A DNA stretch of 64,000 nucleotides from Ypsolopha sequella (lineage: Eukaryota; Arthropoda; Insecta; Lepidoptera; Ypsolophidae): positions 22,638,396 through 22,702,395 of the forward strand of contig OW204005.1 of the NCBI GenBank assembly GCA_934047225.1. Direction: 5' to 3'. The stretch's first letter is position 1. Every line of letters starts with the position of its first letter. The notes beneath the pieces were generated by a model. It was not told the DNA's origin, did not search any database, and saw only the letters and a program-made list of their open reading frames with translations. The translations under genes and the position numbers were made by a program. Below are positions 22,801-35,700 of the stretch, piece after piece.

Positions 22801-25800
22801 AGTGAAAATGAGCTGAATGTGTATGTGATGAGTGAATGTGTGAGTGAAAATGAGCTGAGTGTGTATGTGCTGATTGAATGTGTGAGTGAAAATGAGCTGA
22901 GTGTGTATGTGCTGATTGAATGTGTGATGAGTGTGACTATATGTGAAAATGAGTTATTAAAACTTGAGCGCTACCAACTCCAACGTGCGGATAGCTTGTA
23001 ACTTGCGCGGGCCGAAGTAACAAAGGTTATGTTCAAACGGAACACGGAAAATAAACCCGACAGAGAGAAAAAAAAAAAAAAATTTTTTTTTTTTAAAAAC
23101 AACCTGTATATGAGCTGAACCAACGTGGAACACCCTATATGTGTACCATTAACAATAAGATCAGAGATGAGAAGAGGATCAATACACGTTAGTTCGTCGT
23201 CGAAAATTCTATTTATAGAATAAAATACCTACCTACTGCTTTGAGAGCGTAAACAAACAAACAATGTATTTACCTAGCCGAAATCGGATCTAAATGAGCG
23301 GACAATCCAATGATGCAAATCAAGCTTTGTTAATACGTACGTAATAACGTGTGTACTTATGTACTCAACACACGTAACTTACGTATATATGTGACGTATA
23401 TAAGTGCACGAAATAAAGCGAATTTATACTCGCACCAAAAAAATATCTCGCAAGATACCTACGAAAACTATCTTTGACAATGGGCAGATTTACTAAAGAT
23501 ATATAGTGGACTGTAACAAACAATTGGGCTGAATGGATATAATTATATTATCTGAGCTGAACAATAATAACAAACGGGATGAAAATGAGTTTATTCTGTG
23601 CCGGGGGCGGGGGGGTCGGTTCTATACCGATAAATGGAATGTTCTAGGCGGCGGCGGTTCTAATTACCTACCCGCAATAGGTATTCGAGACCACAAAATA
23701 TTTTTGCCGGGAAAGGGGGCAAAATATGTAACCGGGTGAAAATGGACTGTAGTAAATCGACGGGGGCTGGTTCAAACAAAGTTACGGGCCGGCGGGGGGG
23801 GAGGCGGGGGGTGATATAAACCAAAAATTTTCCGCTCGACGGACCAAAATTTTTCTTGGATTGAAAATGGACTGTAGTAAATAGAGGGGGGCTGGTTCTA
23901 ACGGTTCGAAGGGCCAAAATGTTTCGTAAACGGTCTCGAAGGATTAAAATTTTTCTTGGATGGATAAAAATGTTTTACTACCGGCTCGAAGTGACCAAAA
24001 TGTAACCGCTGGCTACAGGAATGCAGGGCTGATGGGATTTGACACGGGAGAATTGTGGGTGCACTGACCTTGCTTTGGAATGTTGTAAACGAGCCGACGA
24101 ATGCGATGACGGGCTGAGCCTTCTTGTTGGGCTGATGGAGCTGGCGTTTTGGTCAGGAATGTGCAGAATGTCTTGTTGTAACGTGAACACTACACTTTCA
24201 CAACCTAAAGGGTAGGTACACGATATTGTTTGGGCTGGCGGCGCGAATGTATGCACACACGTATCGTTAGGTCGACGGTTGCGGCGAAACAGCCGGCTGC
24301 GCGAGCGCGCAGACGTGCGCCTCGGGAGGCGTCTCGAGCCGAACAGACCGAGCGAGCGGCGCTCAGCGCGCGACTCGATTCTGTCGCGAGTTACTTTCTG
24401 CGCATGCGCTGAAATGCGCATACCGTCACGCTGTGGCGTGAACAGCCTCATTCGAGAAGAAATTACAAGTTAACCTAAAAAAATTATTGCACCTCAATAA
24501 TATAAATGACTAAAAATTCCACGAGTTTCGCAAGCGCATGAAATATTTAGCTAAATGAATGCATATTTTATCAGTAACCTGATGCTCGCACTAGTTTTTT
24601 ACGTATGTGTGTGAAAATTCATTCCAATTAATTACCTATATTTATTCGTCCATTATTGACATTTATCAGATCACTTTTAAATCATCTAATAACATATATT
24701 TTTTTCACTCATGCTATTGAAAATGTAATAAAAAAACACTTGAGATTTATTTCAGTGTCACAGTCACGTCGCAATCATGTTTAAATTCTATTAAGGTATT
24801 ACAAGAACTTATTGTATTTCTTTTACCTCCTACAATCGCTTTTCACGCACCTTTGTATATGTGCATATTCTATTAAGGTGGTACAAAAACTTATTGTATA
24901 TCTTTAAACTCCTACAATCACTTTTCACGCACCTTTGTATATGTACATATTCTATTAAGGTGCTACAAGAACTTATTATATATGTTTTACCTCCTACAAT
25001 CACTTTTCACGCGCCTTTGTATGTGTGCAAATTCTATAAAGGTGGTAGAAGACCTTATTATATATCTTTTAGGTCCTACAATCACTTTTCACGCGCCTTT
25101 GTGTCGTTAAGGCCCGTATAAAGTGGGCCCTTTTCGGTGTTATAGAAGTGATTGAGAAGTTCTCTATCGCTACTGTAGCGCTTGCTTATGATGGTTAAGC
25201 CGTTATAAATCTCTCTTAAGCGGCATTCGTAACGCTCATTATACCGCTTAGGTGCTACTTGGGCACCCTCGGTATGGTGCTTTCAAATAGTTCCGGTATG
25301 TTTTATTTTTGACGTTTTTTGCCAGAAAGCGTTTTCTCCCCCTGGAAGGGCGTCCTAAATATTTTCAATATCTGACATTATTGAATATAATTTTTGCAAC
25401 ATTTCCAGAGCCCCAGCTTTACATGCCATATTTTGGCAATTCTTTAGTAATGCCTTGGCTTCCGTTGTTTTAGTGAACCCATTTTGGAACCTTGAAATTT
25501 AAATAGGTTATTTTTTTCTAGTTTTTCACTTACCGGTGTGAACCTCTCTTGGCACCTTGAAATTTAAATAGGTTATTTTTTTCTAGTTTTTCACTTACCG
25601 GTGTGAACCTCTCTTGGCACCTTGAAAATTAAATAGGTTATTTTTTTCTAGTTTTTCACTTACCGGTGTGAACCTATCTTGACACCTTGAAATTTAAATA
25701 GTTTATTTTTTTCTAGCTTTTCACTTATCACTGTGAACCTATCTTGGCACCTTGAAATTTAAATAGGTTATTTTTTCTAGCTCTTCACTTACCAGTAACA

Positions 25801-26720
25801 GCCTGTTTTTTCTTTTCATCTAAATTCCGTATCAAGTCAGCAATATCGTTGTCCACGTACATTACAAAAGCCAGGTCGTCGTAAGGGGAGTAGGATAGTT
25901 CAGTGGGAGTGGAAACAGGAGAGGTTTTATCAGTAGGCTCCTCCACCTCTTCCCCTAGCACATTGACTGCCATCAGCGCAACCTGGATGAAAAAAAATCA
26001 AAATCAGTTCGACCGTTTGAGAGCTACACAAAAATTAAACAAACGCAGGTGAAGGCGCGGGCAAAAGCTAATAGCTATGCACACTCTCGATCAAGTCACA
26101 ATGCAAAAAAAAACGAAATCGAAATCGGTTAATTCGTTTAGGCGCTACAATGCAACAGAAAGACACACGGATACACACGTCATACTTATTATTTTAATAC
26201 CCCTCTATTAACTTCGGGGGTAAAAACTGGACTGCAACAGTAGCAAATATATAAAGATACCAGATGTGCCCGCGGCTCTGCCCGCGTTTAAAATATAATA
26301 ATAATAATTAAAAAAAAACCTTGAAACACTTGAATCATAGAGAGGAAATGTTTGTGAGTGACGTTGGATGTAGGAGACAATCTCTGGAATGAATTAATTG
26401 TTACTGAATTGAATTAATGAATAAATTAATTTAAATTTAATTCTCTGGAACAAATAATTTGATGTTCAATTTGCGTTTAAAGTGAGGACATGCCATACAG
26501 ATCTGACGTTTCTGAAACACGGAACATTTTGTTTTCAAAATTTCATTATCCAAACCCATATTTTTTACGCCATTTATCATTGTCACAATCCAAGGAATCG
26601 AATTGCATAATTTTTTTTCATACATTTTTTCAGACATACAGCTCAGGACATCGGAGTCCTCCTTCATATGGGCACTTGGTGCACGTTATGGCGACGGCTT
26701 CAACAAGCAACACTAAAATT

Positions 26721-26760
<40 letters not shown>

Positions 26761-29700
26761 CCATAATCATATATATATATATATATATATGATAATATAT
26801 CATCATATTAGATAACATTAAGAGAGATTGTAAATAGTCTAGGTTTTATATGTCATTATGTCATGTGCTCTTCTATCATATATTATGTCAATGTCTATTT
26901 ATTTTTGTTAAAACTCAACTGATGCCGGGTCCAGGTCGGACCCGAAATATATCTTGAGATTACGTTATATTTGTATTATCATATTTATCAGTATATTTAC
27001 ATTTAAAAAAAAACAAAAAACATATTTTTTTTTCGCTATTTTGGCTTTCTATCTGTTCGATTTTATATAATACATTAGAGTGGAAGAAATAGTCCATCCA
27101 CAATTTCTGTTCAGCTAACCTGATCTTCGTTGCCAGCAGGAGGATGTGGTCCGGACAGTCGTAGTTTCACAAAGCGTGCTATTGTTGGCTCCGGTAATGC
27201 AGCGGACCTAAAGAAGAGAAATTTTATATTTAAGGAGATATGTGAAAAAAATACGGGTGTTTCTTTGTATATTTCACTGTGTATTTCATGAAATACACGG
27301 AAAATGTTAATAAATTTCTGGTATATGCATTTTGACTATATAGTCTAGGGTTTTGAAATTGGAAAACATGTACTAATAACGAAAAAAAACCTTCAGACCA
27401 AAATACAGAAGGAATTTATATGGAGTACCCCAGGGAAGTATCCTCGGGCCTCTATTATTTTTGCTCTACATAAATGATTTGCCAAAGGATATCTCTCATC
27501 ACAGTGTTTTGTTCGCTGATGACACGACCCTCGCGATACAATGCCATGACATTAATGTGTTCAAACACACTTTTTTTCCTCGTTTGAGGGATAGGAACCA
27601 TATACAGAACTCAAACATAACATAACATAACATAACATTATCTAGGACTTAGTCAAACGAAACTTTGATAGCAACTTCAGTACATTTTATTAAAAAACTG
27701 ACTTTTACCTACTTTTCCACAAATCCGTCCCTCTCGCACAGTAACAGGGACGCTAAAACTTTTATCGCAGCAACAGAGCCCTTCGGTCTTGTCATCATAT
27801 CGACCTGGCGGTGCCTGCTCACACCACTGTAGCCTAAGCACGAAAACATCTCGGTATAGTTGCTGTTAGTTCCGCTACTGTCCGCTTGGAGCGGTTTCCC
27901 AGATTCCATACCATTTTGATGTAGTTTGAAACGCAACTATGCGGAGATGTTTTCATGCTTAGGCTACTAATCGTTTCTGTAAATCATTTACGGTCAATGC
28001 AGTTCAGCTTTGGAATAAACTTCCGCAAACCCTCAGAAATCTTATTTCTGAGTCCTCTTTTAGGTTAACTTCAAAAATTATTACCTTTTATCTCTCTGAT
28101 TGACTCGACTGACTATGCTTCTTTGTTTGTTAGGGTGTATGTATTTATGTATGTATTAGTATTTAGTGTATTATATTTAAATATTAGGCTTGAAGATTAT
28201 TTTTCTTTTTGCACAAAACGCAAATTTTTGTAAAATTTTCTTTTCTCTCTATACCATCTGACTGGAAGAAATTTCTTTAAGGAATAAGTCCGCCCTCGCC
28301 TTCTGTGTTATCCTGTACTCAGTTTTTTTCATTTTAATTATCTGTGCAATAGAGTGTTTATTGTATGATTGAATATCGTTTAAAGCAATTTTTCGAGATT
28401 TTTTGAATGGGGATCCCTTTTGAGTGTATTATTTTATTTGCCGTGAGGGAGCCCATATAGTACACGAATTTTGTGAAAATTTCAACTGATTTCCTATTAC
28501 GCCTGAAGATCTAGACTCTTATAACAGACGGACGGACAGACGGACAGCGGAGCCTTTATTAGTAATAGGGCCCCGTTTGGCACCTTTCGCGTACGGAACC
28601 CTAAAAACCAACTTACTGTACCATTCCTTTCGAAGTATTCACAGCTTAATAAAATAGCTAAAAGAATAAATAAATAAGCCTGCATTGTTTTACCTTAGTT
28701 CCCTGGTCCTTGCCTGCGGTGTTGGTTTGGCCAGGGTTACCCGGCCCACGCTGGCGTACGTGGCCCCACATGGAGTTGCAGCGCCTTCGGACACCAGGCC
28801 TCCTGATACGAGGACCTCGACCCACGCAGCTGAAACAATGACCAAGAAGGTTACAAAATATCATTACCGTCATCAGATAATTAGACTCTATTTGGTCATG
28901 ATTAGATTATAAATCTTATCATAATGAAAACCCATAGAAAAGCTGCGCGCAGCTCCTCCACTGCGCTGGTTTAAAACCCATAGAATAGCTGCGTGCAGCT
29001 TCTTCACAGTGCTGATTTAAAATCCATAAAATAGCTGCGTGCAGCTTCTCTACAGCGCTGATTTAAAACCCATAGAATAGCTGCGTGCAGCTCCTCCACT
29101 GCGCTGGTTTAAAACCCATAGAATAGCTACGTGCAGCTTCTCTACAGCGCTGATTTAAAACCCATAGAATAGCTGCGTGCAGCTTCTTCACAGCGCTGAT
29201 TTAAAATCCATAAAATAGCTGCATGCAGCTTCTCCACAGCGCTGATTTAAAACCCATAGAATAGCTGCATGCAGCTTCTTCACAGCGCTGATTTAAAACC
29301 CATAGAATAGCTGCATGCAGCTTCTCTACAGCGCTGATTTAAAACCCATAGAATAGCTGCATGCAGCTTCTCCACAGCGCTGATTTAAAACCCATAAAAT
29401 AGCTGCATGCAACTTCTCCACAGCAGTGATTTAAAACCCATAGAATAGCTGCATGCAGCTTCTTCACATTGCTTATTTAAAATCTATAAAATAGCTGCAT
29501 GCAGCTTCTTCACAGCACTGATTTAAAACCCATAAAATAGCTGTGTGCAGCTTCTCCACAGCGCTGATTTAAAACCCATAAAATAGCTGCGTGCAGCTTC
29601 TCCACAGCGCTGATTTAAAACCCATAAAATAGCTGCGTGCAGCTTCTCCACAGCGCTGATTTAAAACCCATATAATAGCTGCGTGCAGCTTCTCCACAGC

Positions 29701-32700
29701 GTTGATTTAAAACCCATAGAATAGCTGCGTGCAGCTTCTCCACAGCGTTGATTTAAAACCCATAGAATAACTGCGTGCAGCTTCTCTACAGCGCTGATTT
29801 AAAACCCATTGAATAGCTGCGTGCAGCTTCTCCACAGCGTTGATTTAAAACCCATAGAATAGCTGCGTGCAGCTTCTCCACAGCGTTTATTTAAAACCCA
29901 TAGAATAGCTGCGTGCAGCTTCTCCACAGCGTTGATTTAAAACCCATAGAATAACTGCGTGCAGCTTCTCTACAGCGCTGATTTAAAACCCATATAATAG
30001 CTGCGTGCAGCTTCTCTACAGCGCTGATTTAAAACCCATAGAATAGCTGCGTGCAGCTTCTCCACAGCGTTGATTTAAAACCCATAGAATAACTGCGTGC
30101 AGCTTCTCTACAGCGCTGATTTAAAACCCATTGAATAGCTGCGTGCAGCTTCTCCACAGCGTTGATTTAAAACCCATAGAATAGTTGCGTGCAGCTTCTC
30201 CACAGCGTTGATTTAAAACCCATAGAATAGCTGCGTGCAGCTTCTCCACAGCGCTGATTGAAACCTACCTGCGTTTGTTAACTGCTCTTGTCGTGAGCTG
30301 ACTTGGGGCATTGATGTTTTCCTTTGAAACAAAACCTGGAAGATCACTAACGTATCTGCTGATGATGTACCTGTAGCCTAAGAATGTGCATGCTGGTAAG
30401 TTCAGCTAGAGCAACAGCATTTTGAGATTCTTCACCTATCATGGCTGGATCCTGACTGTGCAAATGTCCTTGATTGTGAAAAAGACCTGGAGGACTGCTA
30501 ACGTATCAACTGATAATGCGCGGGTAGCTGTAGCATATGTACATTGAAGACGCATCTCAGTTACAGCAGCATCTCATCCAGGGGGACCCTGGCTTCTTTA
30601 CCCCATCCCCGTTGTATCTTGGCTGTTTATATATCCTCTCCTGGAAACAAGACCTAGAGAACTACTCACGTATGAGCTGATGATGCGCTAGCAGCTGCAG
30701 TTTGTGCACGCTGGTGACGCAGGTCAGCCGCAGGAGGAGCTCGTGCGGGGGAGGCCCTGAGCTTCTCCAACCCCTCGCGGCTGGACCCTGGCTGTTCAAC
30801 TCGCATGCTGGGTAGTTGCTATCTTCACCTGCAGACAAAGAATACACGTTTTAGTCAAGAACACAATGCTTTTGACCGCCTCTGTGGTCTGTTCGAGTAC
30901 TCGTCTACTAACCTGGAGGTCGTTGATTTAAATCCTGTAGGGCACTTTTGTGTTCGGTCTGTGTGCTTCGGAAGGCACGTTAAGGCGTATGACTACGCTA
31001 AATAAGCAACTCGATGTGTGTCGGTACAAATATCAACGGAAACAATATTGAAATAATGTTTATTTCAGCGTGCCTTGAAAAGTGGCTGTTACGAAACCAC
31101 TACGTCTCCGGCTAGCGCAAAATAGGAGAAAATAATACTTTTCACATGGACGCCCTGAATGGAAAAAAAATTTGAACTTAAATTTATTTGATCTAAAAAT
31201 TTCCTTTCATATGGTGAAATATTAATTAAAATCGCTTTAGGCGTTTGGAAGGAGTAAGAGAATTCTTGTGTTAATCATGTGAAACTTTCGATGACTTTCG
31301 ATTTTTTTGTCAAAACTTACAATAGAAAAACAGTTTATGATACTTAAAATTTATTTTTGGCTCTGTAATGCCTATCATATATTTTTATGAAAGTTTTTGG
31401 ACCACCCGTGTGGGAGGAGTAGGCCTTCAAAGACAGGTCCAAATTGCAGTTGGCGTATGCATTCGCATTAAGCTGTGGGTTAATATTTGTGCCTGAGGTA
31501 TGGCGATAGGGCTCACCACCTATCACGTTTGGACGTAATAATCACCGGTGAAAAATGGTTGTAGAGGATGGTCACTTGCATTTCACAGACCATATTCGGA
31601 ATTACCTCGGACATCCTCCCGGAGATTCATGTCTTGACGATGCATCTAAAGGGCAAATAGTGACGTAGAAGGACGTCGTGAAACACAAAAGAAGGGACGT
31701 TGATGATGATAGTGTCCAAGCCGACATGGCTACGGCGACTGCTATTGGTGAGGGTGTGATGGGCTTCGCTGGTGTGCCCGAATGTGGCCGACGTAACCAA
31801 TCTTGGCTTTAAAGAAGGGACGTCAAAATTTATGAATATAGAAGAAACAAAAGTGATGTGTCAGGATATAGGTACTTGTGATAGAGATTTGTTGTCCAAT
31901 ATGGGAGACCAAGGAAAATCAAGGATATTTATTTGTTACAAGTATTATGTAAAAAATAAAAACATCGTCACGACATGAATCACCAAGGGGGGTGTTAGAG
32001 GTTTTTTAGAGTAAAGACTGTAAAAATGCAAGACACAGTCACACCCACCGAAAATTTTATTTTTTATTTTATTTGTGAATAGAATTTTTATTATAGTTAA
32101 TTTTAATTTTGATTATTTAGTTTAGTTTACAATAAAGCCGATTCTGAAGGCTTTAATTTTATTTTTAGTGCAGTTAAAACTTTTTCTAAAGTAATTTAGA
32201 TTCTGCTCTTAACACTTATGAACTATTTTGCAATTATTAAAATTTAGTTTTGACAGCACTAAAACTAAAATTAAAACCTTCAGAATCGGCTACATTGTTC
32301 TAATGAGCGTTTTTTCTCGTGTCAAATTTAGTGTTAAATAAGATTTTTAGATGGCACTGTCGTACATAGAGTAGCATAGAGTCAAAGACGAAAATTCCAC
32401 AGATATAAAATTAAAAACTTTTGGATTTGACATTGATTGCTACGAAACATAATTTGTTCAATGCATACCGCCATCTAGAGGAATGTTAAGAACTATGAAA
32501 AAAAATACGAGAAAAACACTCATTGTTAAATTAAAAAAACGTCCTAATGTATATGTGTGAGTATTACTGTGTCTGCCTCAACTCTGATTAAGCTACCTGT
32601 ATATATAAAAAATGTTTATCATAATTAATTAGGGATGAATGAATGAATAATGATCAAATAATAATGATGCTCAATCAATAATAATGATTAAATAATTAAT

Positions 32701-35700
32701 TATTAATTAACCATTTTAATATATTGATTAGTCATATTTAAAGCCCAAGTACAGTTAGTCCGTGGGTGGCTGCTTACTTCAAAACTGAGTTAACAAATAC
32801 GGTGCAATGGGTTTACAGCCTTCTGGTTGAGATCATAGAATGCAGATTCCATTGAAACTCTGCAAAAGCCTAAACACTTAGAAACGCCTGGGTCCCTAGT
32901 AACGGCCGGAGCCCTGCACTCGGATGAAAAAGGGCTGTATTGATTCTGATGATGCACCATGTACGTAAAGCCCATAGTGCGCAAGTGCATCTGTTGTGAC
33001 CCTAGAACGAAGGTTGTGCCCTAGCAACCGCCCACTCGTCTATGATTCCCTAGTAACTGCCCGCCCAGTATTCGCTAGTTACAAGTACATCCATAAAAAA
33101 CCTAGTAAAATCAAAGATTTCAAAAGTAATGTCATCTATAGCTTGTATTCTTCGTGCTCGCACCGCCCGCGCGGTTGGAGGGTTGGGGCGGACGAGGAAG
33201 CACGCCGTTTATGTGCACGGCCGAGCGCATGGCTATACAGGTAGGGATTTGTTATCGAGATATATCTCGAGATTAATTTTTTTATGAATAACCCTAGAAT
33301 TATGTTAAAATCTATTCATGTTAAGTAGACTACGCCAACACCCGTTTTACGGAATTGACCCTTAATATAAATATCTTTAGATTTATTACGAAGTATTTTG
33401 TACTGTATAAGATAGTTTTTTAGCTACTTTAGGTGGGTATGAAGTGATGATATTAATAAATAATAATATGCGTTTTAGCAAAATAGGTAATCAATGTTTA
33501 ATTCTACATCATACATCTTTGCTTCAGACACAATTTTTGCTAAATTGACATCATTCTGGTATTCCTGCGTTGATTTATCTTTTTTTACGCTCTTTAAAGA
33601 AGTTGTATACCTTATACACAATTTCTTTTGCCTGTCTTCCAATCGGTTTGCTCATCTTCGGATCGTGATGTCGTGTGCGTTCTACAAAATGCGACAAGTT
33701 CCTAATACACAAGTAGCCGTGGCGAGTGACCTCCGGCGACTGGCGGTCCGTCGCACGCGTCGCGCTCGCCCACCCTCCCGCCATTCTGCCCGCACCTCCT
33801 CCGAGGCCTGGCTCCCTCGTCCGCCCCAACCCTCCAACCGCGCGGGCGGTGCGAGCACGAAGAATACAAGCTATAAATGTTTTCACCTTTTAATGGGTGA
33901 CGCTCACACATTTGGAATCAGAACAGAGTGATAGTTGGACGCCTTAATGAATTTTTACGAGAAAAAGGTCTCAATATGCCAAAGGTGTGACATTTCACAT
34001 TCAAAACACATTCAAAAACAATGCAACAGATTTCAGGTGCCAGGGCTCATCTAAGCTTTTGAAATCTTTGAGTAAAATAACTTAATTGCCCTGAAAAACT
34101 ATTTTGGAACAAACATTTCTCCAAGAATTAGATGCTTAAGGGGTCGGCTGACAACACAGAGCGCGTTCTGCGCTCTAAGGTCCAAACAATTAGAAGGCGA
34201 ATTTGCCTTGACCGCCGCGGTGTGAGTGTGTGAGTCTATAATTGCTACTGTGCTCGGTTGTCATTTGTTTTCGGTCGCTAAGTACCGTTTGCATCGTTGT
34301 CGAGTATATTTTGTTTTTAGACCTGGAATGTATCTTCACCTATACATGTCAACATGTGCACAGCTATACCTATACGCAGTGCCAATAAACCAGTCAGCCA
34401 TTAGCTACGGTGTTATCATTTACCACTTCCGATAAACATCACTGTGGAGGTACCACCATATTACTTGGAGACCCCCTCGAAGTAATTCGGGGGAGAGTAA
34501 GAGGACAGCTCACAGGCAAAAAACCAGGAGGCCCACCATGCCTGGGACCGATGGATGGCGGTATATCCATCCCTAATAGCCGAGCCTTATATGGAACAGA
34601 CTGGTGACGGGCAGTTCTTCCAGGATGACCGCCGGGAGTGGCAAAGTCCTGGAAAGGCTTATGTCCAGCAGTGGACGAACTAGGCTGATGGATGGACATC
34701 ATAAGACCTACTAATACATTAATGGTGTTGTCTCATAGTGTCTATGATCCCAAGTTAGTCTCTCGGTAAATGATTTTTTTTTTTTTTTTTTTCTGATTGT
34801 TTTTAAACAAACGTCATGTCGAATTATTTGGACAAAGTCCCAACGCATTAGCAACTTGCGATATAAGCATAATTTAAAGTTTTATCCTGATTCATTTTTT
34901 AAGTTTGAAACTAATGAGGTTATCAAGTTATTCTTGAAATGAGAAAGGTTACAAATGGAAAATCCGGCTAAGGGGCTCCACAATGCTAAACATCAGTTTT
35001 GCATTGGATTCAATTCTGTCAATAAAGATAGTAAAAATTTTAAAAACATATGGCGTTTTTTTGGACTCCAGACAATTATTAATTACGCTTTATAAATAAA
35101 ATACCTTCGATATTCTTTAAATGATATTACTTTTAAAGAAGCATGAATTTCACGAAAGAGATTCAGTTTCCATATTTCAAAATCGATTGATACTAAACCA
35201 ACACACGCAGATACTTACTAGAAAAAAACATCTTTATCACATAAGGAAATTAGAGTTAAGGCGAATGGATATGCCAACTGCAATTTGGACCTGTCTTTGA
35301 AGGCCTACTCCTCCCACACGGGTTGTCCAAAAACTGTCATAAAAATATATGATAGGCATTATAGAGTCAAAAATCAATTTTAAGTTTCATAAACTGTTTT
35401 TCTATTGTAAGTTTTGACAAAAAAAATCGAAAGTCATCGAAAGTTTCACATGATTAACACAAAAATTCTCTTACTCCTTCCAGACAACCTTTAGGTGGTT
35501 GAAATTGTACGAAAAGACTTCAGAAGAGACACATAAAAATAGATCTGCAAGATATTAACCCAATTTTGGAGCTCTGGGAATAGCCTTAATAAAGTTATGT
35601 AAATAATAATACATAAATAAATATATTGTCACGACATGAATCCCCGAGTTGGTGTCAGATGTGCTCCGCGTGTGAACTGTGAAATTCAAGTCACAATCCA

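Larger units (their letters stand above)
15516..24444 (-). mobile_element. Outer BEL/Pao LTR element, internally deleted, hosting a second BEL
   Basis: Minus-strand element with two 444-bp LTRs (5' LTR 24001-24444, 3' LTR 15516-15959) and a matching 5-bp target duplication GCCTC at 15511-15515 and 24445-24449. Only ~2.1 kb of its interior survives: a 5' noncoding part (22718-24000) and the C-terminal pol piece (15960-16745). Gag, protease, RT and most of integrase are gone. The inner element (16746-22712) inserted into it later. Confidence 0.93.

Noticed and set aside
28924..30262. CRISPR-like array
   Set aside because: 46-bp units are contiguous with no unique spacers, in an animal intron; it is a satellite. 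The same holds for the 71-, 82-, 56- and 65-bp arrays.
33494..33931. 145-aa frame and its minus-strand partner
   Set aside because: Composition follows the GC-rich inverted repeat; no domain or homology recognised.
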